Shown piece after piece: positions 1 to 8,939 of a DNA stretch of 64,000 nt. A program made the position numbers and the translations under genes. The notes below the pieces were generated by a model. The model was given only the letters and a program-made list of their open reading frames with translations, was not told where the DNA came from and ran no database searches. Each line of letters opens with the position of its first letter. The stretch's first letter is position 1. The DNA is from Mycolicibacterium tokaiense (GTDB lineage Bacteria > Actinomycetota > Actinomycetes > Mycobacteriales > Mycobacteriaceae), in contig NZ_AP022600.1 of assembly GCF_010725885.1 (NCBI RefSeq), positions 2,976,001 to 3,040,000 of the forward strand, written 5' to 3'.

Positions 1-1283
1 ACCGAATAGGTGAACGGCCGCCCCGAGGCGCGGATCTCCCAGATGCCGTGATCGGGGGTGCGCCAGCTGCCAATCGCCGTGTCCGCCAAGCTGCTGATCA
101 TGGACCACAGATGGTCGTCGACGGCGCCGCCGGCCCGCACCCATTGGTAGGCCACGTCCAGCAGTTCGCCGTACACGTCGTGCTGGGTCTGCCCGGCGGC
201 GCCGTTGCCCCACCGCACGGGTGCCGAATCTCGCCAGCCGCGCAGTACGGGGTCGCTGGTCTCCGCGGGTGGTTGGCCCCCATCGAGGGCGTACATGATC
301 GACGGCCCGCCGTCGCGCTCCGCGCAGGTCAGCGTCCAGGACAGGAACGCGTTGGCCTCGCTGGTCAGCCCGATCCGGCGCAACGCGTAGGTGGAGAAGG
401 CGGCGTCACGCACCCAGGTGTAGCGGTAGTCCCAGTTCCTCTCTCCACCAACCCATTCCGGCAGCGACGAGGTGGCCGCGGCCATGATGCCGCCGGTGGA
501 GGCGTGATCGAGGAGCTTGAGCGTCAGCGCCGAGCGCCGCACCAGGTGATGCTGGGGCCCGGCGTAGTCGATGCCCACGGCCCAGCGCCGCCAGACCTGA
601 GCGGTGCGGTGGGCGAGTTCCTGTGCCGACACCCCGATGTGCACCTGACTGTCGGGCGACCAGGTGAGTACCGACTCGTAGAACTGGCCCGCCCGCAGGG
701 CGACCGACGCCGCCAGGGTGTCGTCGCTGCGGTGCTGCAGCGGATGCGACGTACGCAGCTGCAGAGGCAACCCTGGATGGTCCGGTGAGTCGACCGTCCA
801 GGCGTTGCCGATGCGTCCGAACGACGTCACCCGGAAAGGGCTGAACCGGATGTCGAGATCCACCGATCCGGAGATCACCCGCGCGATGCGCACCAGTTGA
901 CCGCGGCCGGACGGCACGATCTCGGTGAGGTCGGCGCCCGAGCGCATCGCGAAGAAGTCGGTGAGCTCCACCACCGCGTCGGGCGTGGTCAGCGTGGTGG
1001 TCAGCACGGCAGTGTCGTCGTGGTAGCGCTGCTCGGCCTCGAAGGGGCCGGCCGGTGCGATGGACCACACACCCCCGCGGTCGCGATCCAACAGGGAGGC
1101 GAACAGCGGTGGGGCGTCGAACCGCGGCACACACAACCAGGGCACCGCACCGTCGCGACCTACCAGCGCACACGTGTTGCCGTCGCCGATCAATCCGTGG
1201 TCCTCGATCGGCAGGAACCCGTCATGGGGTCGCAGGGGGCGGGTGGTGCTGACGCCGAACGGGCGGGTGACGCGATGGGGCAC
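1..1283 (-). CDS. Glycoside hydrolase family 15 protein (glucoamylase/trehalase type), 5' part only
   Basis: About 427 codons are visible; the 3' end lies beyond the left edge. The N-terminus (residues about 25-60) has the trehalase-like N-terminal segment found before the (alpha/alpha)6 barrel of mycobacterial GH15 enzymes, with GLIGDGNTCALVGRDG and PWLCVPRFDAP. Near residue 280 the frame reads NWDYRYTWVRDAAF, the strongly conserved GH15 substrate-pocket motif. The family hydrolyses alpha-glucosidic bonds by inversion; in mycobacteria GH15 members include a trehalase, but the substrate cannot be read from this part. The start is GTG at 1283, preceded by AAGGA. The gene faces away from the AT-rich 1284-1413 spacer. 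The family call is firm and the substrate open. Confidence 0.85.
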   Translation of the reverse strand, partial: MPHRVTRPFGVSTTRPLRPHDGFLPIEDHGLIGDGNTCALVGRDGAVPWLCVPRFDAPPLFASLLDRDRGGVWSIAPAGPFEAEQRYHDDTAVLTTTLTTPDAVVELTDFFAMRSGADLTEIVPSGRGQLVRIARVISGSVDLDIRFSPFRVTSFGRIGNAWTVDSPDHPGLPLQLRTSHPLQHRSDDTLAASVALRAGQFYESVLTWSPDSQVHIGVSAQELAHRTAQVWRRWAVGIDYAGPQHHLVRRSALTLKLLDHASTGGIMAAATSSLPEWVGGERNWDYRYTWVRDAAFSTYALRRIGLTSEANAFLSWTLTCAERDGGPSIMYALDGGQPPAETSDPVLRGWRDSAPVRWGNGAAGQTQHDVYGELLDVAYQWVRAGGAVDDHLWSMISSLADTAIGSWRTPDHGIWEIRASGRPFTYS

Positions 1284-1413
1284 AGGCAGTCCTTGAGGGT
1301 CGAGGGATGCTCGGTTGGTACCCGTTCTGCCCGGTTTCTATGGCTGTTTCACGTAATACGTTCTGCAGCAATTACTTTGACTACAGCCAGTTCAAAAATA
1401 TTGATGGTCAATG

Positions 1414-1734
1414 TTATTGAGGTGTTGCCGCGCGATGCAGCACCGCACGCAGGGGGATCACCCGCAGGCCGTCGCCCACCTCGCCGCGGCCGTCGATGAT
1501 CAAGGTGAGGCCATCCGGTCGACGGGGCGGCCACACCAGCGTGACCGTGTCGAACGCGTGCACGTTGCGCCGAGTGCTGTTACCCACCGACGCCAGCTCG
1601 AACACCCCGTCCCGCAGCACCGGTACCTCGGCCATCACGTGGGTGCGGTGGTCCTCACCGACGGTGATCAGGTAAGCGAACGTATAGTCGGCCAGGGTTT
1701 CTGCCAGCGTGTCCAGTTCGACCTTGACGCTCAT
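1414..1734 (-). CDS. Pyridoxamine 5'-phosphate oxidase-like (split-barrel) small protein
   Basis: This 106-residue protein begins MSVKVELDTLAETLADY and looks like one short split beta-barrel of the PPOx/F420-dependent family (segments YLITVGEDHRTHV, FELASVGNSTRRN and TVTLVWPP). Such small members often bind flavin or F420, but no cofactor site can be proved by eye. Its ATG overlaps the TGA of the upstream amidohydrolase (ATGA), so the two are very likely translationally coupled, and this is the last gene of the leftward operon. Downstream lies a 130-bp AT-rich spacer before the GH15 gene. Its role in the pathway is unknown. Confidence 0.65.
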   Translation of the reverse strand: MSVKVELDTLAETLADYTFAYLITVGEDHRTHVMAEVPVLRDGVFELASVGNSTRRNVHAFDTVTLVWPPRRPDGLTLIIDGRGEVGDGLRVIPLRAVLHRAATPQ

Positions 1735-3452
1735 GCTGTGGGCGCCGGTTGGCGGCCACGGACCAGCCGGCCCGGCCGTGCGGCGGTGGGGCAGCCGTCT
1801 TCGGCGATCACCTCTCCGGAGACGATGGTGGCGACGTAACCGTCGGCCCGCTGGTCGAGGCGCCGGCCGCCGGCGGGCAGGTCGTAGGTGATCTCGGGCT
1901 TGTGTGCCCGCATGGCGGCGTGGTCCAGGATGTTCAAATCCGCCTTGTAGCCCGGTGCGATACGGCCTCGGTCGGCCAGTCCCGCCACGCGCGCCGGAAC
2001 CGACGTCAGCTCCCGTACCGCCTCGGCCACCGTGAGCCGGCCGTGGTCGCGGTCCCGGGTCCAGTGGGTCAGCACGAACGTGGGAAACCCTGCGTCGCAG
2101 ATCATTCCGTAGTGAGCGCCACCGTCGCCGAGGCCCAGTACCACGTCGTCGCGACGCATCCACCGTCCGACCGTATCCAGCGAGTTGTTCTCGAAATTCG
2201 CCATCGCCACCATCATCATGGCGTGCCCATCGTCGTCGAGCAGGCGGTCGTAGGCCTCCTCCAAGGGGCTGACGCCGCGTGCCCGGGCACGGGCGCCCAC
2301 ACTCGTCGCGGCGTCGGGCTCGTAGTCAGGCTGCTCGCCGAGGGGGAACATCCAGTCCCAGGCCTGGGCCAGGTACAGCAGCGGGTGCCCGGCGCCGGGG
2401 GAATCGCCGAGAATGCGCTGGCGCACTTCCGGTTTGCGCATCTGCGCCACCCGCTCGGCCAGCGGCAGCTCGGCAATCTCCTGGTAGCTGGGATACAGCA
2501 CGAAGGGGTTTGCGGTCAGCTCCAGCCCGACCACCAGACCGATCGGGCGCGGGAAGACCTGCGCGGTGATGGACCCGCCCGCGGCGTTGTACTTCTCGAT
2601 CAACGCCATGGCTTCCGGCCACAGGGGATCACCGACGTTGCCGGTCAGCAGCGAGAACGTCACCGGCAAACCGGCCTCGCCGGCCACGTCGAACACCTGA
2701 CCCAGGACCTTCTCGAAGCCGCCGGCCGGAATGTCGGGCACGAACTGGATCAGCCCGCCGCCACCGTCGACAACACCGGCGAAGATGGCCTCCAGCTCGT
2801 CGCGGCCGGCATCGTAACTCGGTATGGGAGAACCACTCTCGGTCTTGTGGAAGGCGAACCGCGAGGAAGCGAAACCCAAAGCCCCCGCCCGTACCGCCTC
2901 GGCGGCCAGCTCCCGCATCCGTGCCAGATCAGCCGGTGTCGCCGGTTCCCGGTCGGCACCCCGCTGGCCCATGACGTACACCCGCAGCGGCGAATGGGGC
3001 AGGTAGGCCGCCACGTCGATGTCCAGCCGGCGGGCGGCCAGCGCGTCGAGGTACTCCGGGAAGGTCTGCCAGGTCCAGGGCAGCCCGTCGGTCATCACGA
3101 CGCCGGGGATGTCCTCGACCCCGGCCATCACGTCCACCAGCACGTCGTGATCCTCGCTGCGGCACGGCGCGAACCCGACCCCGCAGTTGCCCATCACCGC
3201 GGTGGTCACGCCGTGTGCCGACGACGGGACCAGCCGGTCCGACCAGATGGCCTGGCCGTCATAGTGGGTGTGCAGATCCACGAAGCCGGGCGTGATCAAC
3301 AGTCCGGTGGCATCGATCTCGCGGCGGCCCCGTTCTGCCACGGCGCCGACGGCGGTGATCACCGCACCGGTCACCGCCACATCGCCGACGTACGGTTCAC
3401 CACCGAGCCCGTCGACGATGGTGCCGTTGCGGATGACCAGCTCAGGTGTCAT
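1731..3452 (-). CDS. N-acyl-D-amino-acid deacylase-type amidohydrolase
   Basis: This 573-residue amidohydrolase-superfamily protein has the metal-site motif HTHYDGQ at residues 61-67 after an N-terminal beta-sandwich (IRNGTIVDG), the family motif MGNCGVGFAP, and a late GLGDGGAHYG segment that supplies the catalytic Asp region. D-aminoacylases hydrolyse N-acyl-D-amino acids with one or two zinc ions in the cytoplasm. Mycobacteria carry many paralogues of unknown substrate, so the exact amide cleaved here is open. It lies 55 bp after the IclR gene and overlaps the next gene by ATGA. With the DMF-amidase-like gene across the promoter it gives the cluster two putative amide-cleaving enzymes. Confidence 0.75.
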   Translation of the reverse strand: MTPELVIRNGTIVDGLGGEPYVGDVAVTGAVITAVGAVAERGRREIDATGLLITPGFVDLHTHYDGQAIWSDRLVPSSAHGVTTAVMGNCGVGFAPCRSEDHDVLVDVMAGVEDIPGVVMTDGLPWTWQTFPEYLDALAARRLDIDVAAYLPHSPLRVYVMGQRGADREPATPADLARMRELAAEAVRAGALGFASSRFAFHKTESGSPIPSYDAGRDELEAIFAGVVDGGGGLIQFVPDIPAGGFEKVLGQVFDVAGEAGLPVTFSLLTGNVGDPLWPEAMALIEKYNAAGGSITAQVFPRPIGLVVGLELTANPFVLYPSYQEIAELPLAERVAQMRKPEVRQRILGDSPGAGHPLLYLAQAWDWMFPLGEQPDYEPDAATSVGARARARGVSPLEEAYDRLLDDDGHAMMMVAMANFENNSLDTVGRWMRRDDVVLGLGDGGAHYGMICDAGFPTFVLTHWTRDRDHGRLTVAEAVRELTSVPARVAGLADRGRIAPGYKADLNILDHAAMRAHKPEITYDLPAGGRRLDQRADGYVATIVSGEVIAEDGCPTAARPGRLVRGRQPAPTA

Positions 3453-3507
3453 ACCGAAGCACGGTACTACCGGCCGGTGCGCCGCCGGGCCGCCTTGGCG
3501 GACCGGC

Positions 3508-4281
3508 TCAGCCCTGGTGACCCATGGCCCGGGAGGCTTCCTGGGCGGCTCCGGTTAGCAGCTCCACGTTGGCGGCGAGCTCGCTGTCGGGCAGATGAGC
3601 GGTCAGGCCGCTGATACTCAGCGCGGCGATCACCTCGCCGTCGAGGTTGCGGACGGGCGCGCTGATGGCGCGCACCCCGACCTCGACGTCATCGTCGCTG
3701 ACGGCGTAGCCGGCCAACCGGATGTCGTCGAGCTGATCGGCCAGCCGCGTGCGCGCCTCCTCCGAGCCGCCGACGGCCTTGGCGAAAGCGCCGTCGAGGT
3801 ACGCCTTGCGGTCACCGTCGGACATCGCCGCCAGCAGCAGCCGGGGTCCGGCGCCGGTATGCAGTGGCAGCGAGCCGCCGATCAACAGTGTGTGGGCGGT
3901 GGCATAACGCCCGTCGAGGCGTTCCACACACACCGCTTCGTTGTCACGGCGGACCAGCAGGAACACCGTTTCGCCCGTCACCCGGAACAGTCGGCGCATG
4001 GCGGGCAGAGTCCGTTCGCGCACGTCCATGTGGCGATTCATCGCAGCGCCGATGCGGAACGCGCCAATGCCGAGGCGGTACAGGCCGGAGGAAGGCCGTT
4101 CGGCGAACCCGCCGGCGGCGAGCGTGTCGAGGATCCGATAACAGGTGCTCTTGTTCAGTTCGAGTTTGGTGGCGATCTCGCCCAGGCTCAGCGGCTCGGG
4201 CGACTGCGCCAGCAACTCCAGCACGGCCATGGCCTTGACCAGCACGCGAACAGGTTCGCTACCCCGTGTCCCCTCTGGCAC
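3508..4281 (-). CDS. IclR-family transcriptional regulator
   Basis: This protein of about 257 residues has an N-terminal winged helix (LSLGEIATKLELNKSTCYRILDTL is the helix-turn-helix) and a C-terminal GAF-like effector domain (HTGAGPRLLLAAMS, then the ISALSISG-type end motif seen as IAALSISGLTAHLP). IclR proteins usually bind short palindromes near the operons they control and respond to a small metabolite. The frame is open to GTG 4320, one base from the kinase stop, but GTG 4281 has the strong Shine-Dalgarno GGAGGAG at good spacing, so I chose it. Its position inside the leftward operon suggests it controls the divergent promoters at 8704-8939, where an IclR-like palindrome lies. Confidence 0.88.
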   Translation of the reverse strand: MPEGTRGSEPVRVLVKAMAVLELLAQSPEPLSLGEIATKLELNKSTCYRILDTLAAGGFAERPSSGLYRLGIGAFRIGAAMNRHMDVRERTLPAMRRLFRVTGETVFLLVRRDNEAVCVERLDGRYATAHTLLIGGSLPLHTGAGPRLLLAAMSDGDRKAYLDGAFAKAVGGSEEARTRLADQLDDIRLAGYAVSDDDVEVGVRAISAPVRNLDGEVIAALSISGLTAHLPDSELAANVELLTGAAQEASRAMGHQG

Positions 4282-4319
4282 TGTGACCACTCCTCCTCTG
4301 CCCTCGGGCAGGACAGACA

Positions 4320-5261
4320 CTACAAGCCACCACGCCCGACGGACGCCCTCAGCGCCTCGGTGGAGGCAAGGTCGACGATTCCGGCGTCGGAGCCCAGCCC
4401 TTGGGCGACCTGTGACGCCGCGGCGATCCCGAGCCGGGCCGCGTCGACGAGCGGTTCACCGGACAGCAGCCCGACGAGGTAGCCGGCGCAGAACGCATCA
4501 CCACAACCGGTGGTGTCCACGACGTCGACGGTCAGCGCCGGCACCTCGTGGGTGCCCTCGCCTGAGACCAGCAGTGCGCCTTGGGCGCCGCGGGTCACGA
4601 CAACGGTGCCGACACCGAGGGCGAGCAGCTTCTCGGCGGCTTCGGTGAGGTCGTCGGATCCCGTGATGGCCCGTAACTGGTCGTCGTTGGGCAGGAAGTG
4701 GTGCACCTGAGGCCACAGGTCGGCCAGGTCCGTGAGCAGGTCGGCGCGACCGACGCTGAGCAGGTCCATGGTGACGACCGTGCCGTGGGCGCCGGCGTGC
4801 TCGGCGATGCGCGGCAGGGCGTCGGCGGCGAAGTCGCCCAGCACGTCCGGGCCGCCGATGTGCAGCGCGTCGGCGTGGGCGACGCTGTCGAGGTCGACGT
4901 CGTCGGCGGTCAGTCGGTTCATCGCGCCCGGTGCGTGCAGGGCGGGGCGTGAGCCGTCCGGCCGGATCGGCAGGATGGTCGACGGCGTTGCGGCGCCGCG
5001 CTTCTCGGCCAGACCGGCGGTGTCGACACCGTGGTCCTCGAGAAGTAGCCGCAGCATCCGGCCGGCGGCGTCGTCACCCACGGCCCCAATGGAGGCAACG
5101 CGGGCGCCGAGTTTGGCGAGATCCACGGCGGTGCCCCCGGCGGTACCCGCCGCGGTGATCTTGATTTCGTCGAGCACCCGACGGCCCTGCCCCGGGGGTA
5201 TGTCAGTCACCGGTCTGCCGAGGATGTCCAGGATGTGGGCGCCCAGACAGATGACCGTCAC
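4320..5261 (-). CDS. PfkB-family carbohydrate kinase
   Basis: This 313-residue ribokinase-fold enzyme has the N-terminal glycine motif (GTAGGTAVDLAKLGARV, then GAVGDDAAG) and the C-terminal PfkB signature DTTGCGDAFCAGY at residues 249-261, with the catalytic Asp at about 255. PfkB kinases phosphorylate sugars, deoxysugars or nucleosides with ATP. The start is GTG at 5261, overlapping the aldolase TGA (GTGA); the longer upstream frame is antisense-like Arg/Gly-rich sequence. Followed in the operon by IclR and preceded by a class II aldolase, it probably makes the phosphorylated ketose that the aldolase splits. The substrate is unknown. Confidence 0.85.
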   Translation of the reverse strand: MTVICLGAHILDILGRPVTDIPPGQGRRVLDEIKITAAGTAGGTAVDLAKLGARVASIGAVGDDAAGRMLRLLLEDHGVDTAGLAEKRGAATPSTILPIRPDGSRPALHAPGAMNRLTADDVDLDSVAHADALHIGGPDVLGDFAADALPRIAEHAGAHGTVVTMDLLSVGRADLLTDLADLWPQVHHFLPNDDQLRAITGSDDLTEAAEKLLALGVGTVVVTRGAQGALLVSGEGTHEVPALTVDVVDTTGCGDAFCAGYLVGLLSGEPLVDAARLGIAAASQVAQGLGSDAGIVDLASTEALRASVGRGGL

Positions 5262-5887
5262 GATTGCTCCCGTCGGGCGACAACCGCCGCCAGTTCGTCG
5301 TCGCTGAGGATGCGCACCCTTCCCAGCGGCGCGGCGGTGGTGTACAGCTGCGCCAGCCATTCCACCAGATGCGCGCGGTCGTAGGCCTGGTCGAGCGTGT
5401 CGCCGTAGGCGACCGCACCGTGGTTCTGCATCAGCGCCGCGGTGCGGCCCTGCAAAGCGGACTCGACCGCCGCGGCCAACTCCGGTGTGCCGTAGGTGGC
5501 GTACGGCGCGACGCGCGGGGGGCCGCCCAGCCGCGTGATGTAGTAGTGCACCGCGGGAAGTGACTGCAGCGCAACCGAAACAGCAGTGCTGTGCAGCCCG
5601 TGGTGGTGTACCACGGCACGGGCATCGGTGCTGGCGTAGACGGTCAGGTGCAGTGGTGTCTCGGACGAGGGTCGGTGCGGGCCGTCGACCGTGGCGCCGG
5701 CCAGGTCGACGACGCAGACGTCCTCGGGCCCGATGGCCTGGTAGTCCATTCCCGAGGGGGACACGGCTACCAGGTCTCCGACGCGGATGCTGACATTGCC
5801 TGCGGTCCCGGTGACCAGACCGTCGGCGGTCATCCGGCGTCCTGCCTCGGCCACCGCGCGTCGGGCGAGGTCGAGGTCGTTGCTCAT
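5258..5887 (-). CDS. Class II aldolase (L-fuculose-phosphate aldolase type)
   Basis: This 209-residue zinc aldolase of the AraD/FucA family has a metal-binding set that lines up with E. coli FucA: catalytic Glu76 in SSETPLH, His94 and His96 in VVHHHGLHS, and His156 in MQNHGAV. The family cleaves ketose 1-phosphates to DHAP and an aldehyde, or epimerises or decarboxylates related sugars. The ATG overlaps the TGA of the ATPase gene (ATGA), and its own stop overlaps the kinase start. Placed between importer and kinase, it fits a kinase-aldolase catabolic route. The exact sugar cannot be inferred from sequence. Confidence 0.87.
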   Translation of the reverse strand: MSNDLDLARRAVAEAGRRMTADGLVTGTAGNVSIRVGDLVAVSPSGMDYQAIGPEDVCVVDLAGATVDGPHRPSSETPLHLTVYASTDARAVVHHHGLHSTAVSVALQSLPAVHYYITRLGGPPRVAPYATYGTPELAAAVESALQGRTAALMQNHGAVAYGDTLDQAYDRAHLVEWLAQLYTTAAPLGRVRILSDDELAAVVARREQS

Positions 5888-6966
5888 GTTGTCACGACGG
5901 TGTTGTCGTGGTCAGCCACCAGCACGGAATGCGCGACGTCCCAGCTGACGTCCACCCGGTCGCCGGTGGTCACCGTCGGTGCGTCGGTCCCGTCGCGGAC
6001 CATGCCTCGCGGGCCGCCGTCGAAGTCCACCAGGATGCGGCGGAAGGCACCCTGGTACACCACTCCGGACACGGTGCCGCTGAGCCGGTTGTGCGCAGTG
6101 GAACCGTTGGCGCCGATGGTCATCCGTTCGGGGCGCACAATCAGTGTGCCGGGCCCGTCGGGTCCCTCACAGCGCAGCGCGGAGCTGCCGGTGTCGAGCA
6201 CTCCGCCGCGCACGGTGCCAGAGAACACGTTCGAATCGCCCAGAAAGGTCGCCACAAAATGGGAAGCCGGTGTCTCGTAGAGCTGGGTCGGGGTGCCGAC
6301 CTGCTCGATGCGCCCGTCACGGAACACCGCGATGCGGTCCGAGAGCGCCAGCGCCTCTTCCTGGTCGTGGGTGACGAAGACGAAGGTGATCCCCAGTTCC
6401 GAATGCAGCCGCGCGATCTCGAGCTGCAGGGAGTCGCGCAGCCGCTTGTCCAGGGCGCCCAGCGGCTCGTCGAGCAGCAGCGCCCGGGGGCGGAACACGA
6501 TCGCCCGCGCCAACGCCACCCGCTGCTGCTGGCCGCCGGAGAGCTGGGAGGGCAACCGGTCACCGTGAGATCCCAGGCGCACCACCTCGAGCGCCTCGGC
6601 CACCCGGCGGGCAGTCTCCTCACGTCCGATCTTGCGGCGCTGCAACGGGAATGCGACGTTCTGCGCGGCGGTCATGTGTGGAAACAGCGCGTAGTCCTGG
6701 AACACCATGCCGAGGTTGCGTTTGTACGGCGGGTGTTGGGCGATGTCCTGCCCGTCGAGCAGGATCCGGCCCGCCGTGACGTCCTCGAATCCGGCGATCA
6801 TGTTCAGCACCGTGGTCTTGCCCGACCCGCTGGGGCCGAGCAGCGTCATGAACTCTCCGGGCCGCACGTCGAGGTTGATCGCATCGACGGCGGGCTTGAC
6901 CGCGTTCTTGAAAACCTTGGTCAAGCCGGTCACCTCGATGCCGGCTCCGGTTGTGATGTCAGGCAT
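5884..6966 (-). CDS. ABC transporter ATP-binding protein, spermidine/putrescine (PotA) type
   Basis: This 360-residue ATPase has Walker A GPSGSGKT at residues 44-51, the signature LSGGQQQR near 142-149, Walker B ALLLDEP near 162-168, the switch His in VFVTHDQEEAL, and a C-terminal TOBE-like region (about 280-350, with LIVRPERM). It energises the two permeases encoded just upstream. The ATG at 6966 lies 8 bp inside the permease gene; the frame upstream of it is an overlapping shadow of the permease. PotA-like ATPases serve polyamine, phosphonate, iron and sugar-type importers, so substrate must come from context. Confidence 0.92.
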   Translation of the reverse strand: MPDITTGAGIEVTGLTKVFKNAVKPAVDAINLDVRPGEFMTLLGPSGSGKTTVLNMIAGFEDVTAGRILLDGQDIAQHPPYKRNLGMVFQDYALFPHMTAAQNVAFPLQRRKIGREETARRVAEALEVVRLGSHGDRLPSQLSGGQQQRVALARAIVFRPRALLLDEPLGALDKRLRDSLQLEIARLHSELGITFVFVTHDQEEALALSDRIAVFRDGRIEQVGTPTQLYETPASHFVATFLGDSNVFSGTVRGGVLDTGSSALRCEGPDGPGTLIVRPERMTIGANGSTAHNRLSGTVSGVVYQGAFRRILVDFDGGPRGMVRDGTDAPTVTTGDRVDVSWDVAHSVLVADHDNTVVTT

Positions 6967-7765
6967 TGTCTGTGCTCCTACTGGTGGTGCCGGTGCGGCG
7001 GGCGAGGCCGGCCATTCCCAGCACCAGGGTGGACACGACGAGCACCACCGTGGAGGCCGCCGCGATGGTGGGATCGACCTCGTTGGTGATGGAGGTGAAC
7101 ATCCGGACTGGAAGAGTTTGCAGCTGGGGTGACTGCACGAACAGTGAGACCACCACCTCGTCGAAGGAGGTGACGAAGGCGAACAGTGCCCCGGAGAGCA
7201 CCCCGGGCCGAATGATCGGCAGCGTGACAACCCGGAACGTCGTCCACGGCGAGGCACCGAGCATGGCAGCGGCGCGGTCGAGGGTGCGGTCATAGGTGCG
7301 CAACACGTTGGCGACGTTGACCACCACGAACGGCAGCGAGAGCACGGTGTGGGCGGCGATGAATCCCGTGGCGGTGCCGATCAGTCCCCACTGCAGGAAG
7401 ACCACGTACAGCGCGACGGCGATCACGATGCCCGGCACGATCAGTGGGGCGGTGAAAAACCTTTCCAGAGCGCCACTTCCGCGGGTCATCCGAACGATCG
7501 CGAATGCCGCCATGGTCCCCAGCACGGTGGCGATCACGGTGACGATCACGGCGAGCTGCAGCGACACCAACAGCGAGGTCAGCCAACTGCGCTCGGTGAA
7601 GAACGTGACGTAGTGTTCGGTGCCCCAGGACGCCGGTGGGAACGCAAAACTGTTCTCGCCCGAGAAACTGATCGGGATCACGATGAGGACCGGCACCACG
7701 AGCCAGATGGCGATCAGTACCGCAAACGCTGTGAGCACCCGGCGCAGGGTGGTGCTGCCCGTCAT
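6959..7765 (-). CDS. ABC transporter permease, PotC type
   Basis: This 268-residue inner-membrane permease has about six transmembrane segments. The EAA-type cytoplasmic loop, which docks the ATPase, is near residues 180-200 (DRAAAMLGASPWTTFRVVTLPIIRPG). The start ATG 7765 overlaps the stop of the other permease (ATGA), and its end overlaps the ATPase gene by 8 bp. Together with the upstream permease it forms the heterodimeric channel of a type I importer of the polyamine/opine family. The coding frame upstream of 7765 is a shadow. Confidence 0.9.
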   Translation of the reverse strand: MTGSTTLRRVLTAFAVLIAIWLVVPVLIVIPISFSGENSFAFPPASWGTEHYVTFFTERSWLTSLLVSLQLAVIVTVIATVLGTMAAFAIVRMTRGSGALERFFTAPLIVPGIVIAVALYVVFLQWGLIGTATGFIAAHTVLSLPFVVVNVANVLRTYDRTLDRAAAMLGASPWTTFRVVTLPIIRPGVLSGALFAFVTSFDEVVVSLFVQSPQLQTLPVRMFTSITNEVDPTIAAASTVVLVVSTLVLGMAGLARRTGTTSRSTDNA

Positions 7766-8703
7766 GCCGTCCCTCCGAAGGTGCTGGTGGTGAGTGAACG
7801 CTGGGAACCGCTGCGGCGCCGGGTGAGCAGTTGGACCGCGGCCAACAGCAGCAGTGTCACGATCAGCAGGGTCAACGCCAGCGCACCCGCGCCGCCGAAG
7901 TTCACCAGTTCGTTGACCTGGACGCCGATGTACTGCGCCAGCATGGACTGCTGGGGTGACCCGACGAGCGCGGGCGTCACGTAGAACCCGAGGGACAGCA
8001 CGAGCACCAGGGTTGCGCCCGCGGCGAGTCCGGGGAACGACAGCGGCAGGTAGACCCGAAGAAAGGCCTGGACCGGGTGGGCGCCCAGTGACAGCGCGGC
8101 GTCGACGAGACGGCGGTTGATGCCGCGCATGGTGTTGTAGAGCGGCAACACCATGAAGGGCAACATCACCTGGGCCATCGCAATAGTGACCCCGACCGGG
8201 GTGCCGAGAAGCTGGACGGAGCCCAATCCGAGTGCGGCGAAGGCCTTTTCGACCAAGCCGCCGTCCTGAAGCAGCACCACCCAGGCGAATGTCCGCGCCA
8301 GCAGCGAGGTCCAGAACGGTACCAGGACCAGGATCAGCAGGATCGCGCGCCACCGCGGGGTGGCGATGGTCATCAGGTAGGCGTACGGGTAGGCGATGAC
8401 AGCGCAGACGATCGCCACCACGACGGCCATCACCAGCGTGCGCACGATGATGCTGACCGCGGCGCCGTCGGCGATGGCGGTGTAGTTCCCGAGTCCGGGC
8501 TCCGGTGTGGTGAGCGAAGTCAGCAACAGCTGCACGGAGGGGATGACGAAGTAGAGCAGCAACCACACTGCGGCGGGGACGGCGAGCAGCAGGGCGGCAA
8601 GGGTCCGGCGATTCCCGCGGGACGCCGGGGGTTCCGGTGCAGCGCTCGGTCCGTCGCGGGGGTCTGTGGTCGCGGCCGCGCGAGCCGGCTCGGTCACCGC
8701 CAT
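7762..8703 (-). CDS. ABC transporter permease, PotB type
   Basis: This 313-residue permease has an N-terminal cytoplasmic tail rich in Ala, Pro and Arg, then about six transmembrane segments and the EAA loop (VDAALSLGAHPVQAFLRVYLPLSFPG). I chose ATG 8703 because AGGAG lies 4-5 bp upstream. In-frame ATG 8718 and GTG 8766 are possible, but the 8766 start would place the 23-bp palindrome inside the coding region. It is the first gene of the leftward eight-gene operon. The family imports small cationic or polyol solutes with a PotD-type binding protein, here encoded divergently at 8940. Confidence 0.88.
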   Translation of the reverse strand: MAVTEPARAAATTDPRDGPSAAPEPPASRGNRRTLAALLLAVPAAVWLLLYFVIPSVQLLLTSLTTPEPGLGNYTAIADGAAVSIIVRTLVMAVVVAIVCAVIAYPYAYLMTIATPRWRAILLILVLVPFWTSLLARTFAWVVLLQDGGLVEKAFAALGLGSVQLLGTPVGVTIAMAQVMLPFMVLPLYNTMRGINRRLVDAALSLGAHPVQAFLRVYLPLSFPGLAAGATLVLVLSLGFYVTPALVGSPQQSMLAQYIGVQVNELVNFGGAGALALTLLIVTLLLLAAVQLLTRRRSGSQRSLTTSTFGGTA

Positions 8704-8724
8704 GGCACTCCTCGTCATGGTGTT

Positions 8725-8747
8725 CCGATTTTGCAATGCAAAATCGG
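8725..8747. promoter_or_regulatory. Perfect 23-bp palindrome, probable IclR operator (site 1)
   Basis: Two 11-bp arms, CCGATTTTGCA and TGCAAAATCGG, flank a single A. The site is 21 bp upstream of the permease start at 8703, so a bound protein would block that promoter or its RNA. Palindromes of this size and A/T-rich inner arms are typical of IclR-family sites. The encoded IclR is in the same operon. The assignment is inference; the palindrome is directly visible. Confidence 0.7.
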
Positions 8748-8909
8748 TTTCGTCTTTCTGAGACAACCCGATGCCAGCAACAGTGTCAAGGTCATGAAGA
8801 ACATTTGCAACATTGATGAAACATGCTCATCGACAATGGTTTATGACTTTCCCCGTGCCCTTGACGGGCCACAGCCGATCTTTCTATGCTTTGCATATAG
8901 TAAATCGCA

Positions 8910-8924
8910 TTTCACAATACAAAA
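8910..8924. promoter_or_regulatory. Degenerate copy of the palindrome, probable IclR operator (site 2)
   Basis: TTTCACAATACAAAA matches 12 of 15 bases of the core TTTTGCAATGCAAAA of site 1. It lies 15 bp upstream of the GTG of the binding-protein gene at 8940, so each of the two divergent operons has one site near its start. The 150 bp between the two sites is AT-richer than its surroundings and must hold both promoters. Confidence 0.5.
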
Positions 8925-8939
8925 CGCGAAAGGCGAGCA

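Noticed and set aside
1749..3614. 621-codon plus-strand frame across the amidohydrolase gene
   Set aside because: Shadow of the amidohydrolase; composition is Gly/His/Arg-rich and no domain is seen.
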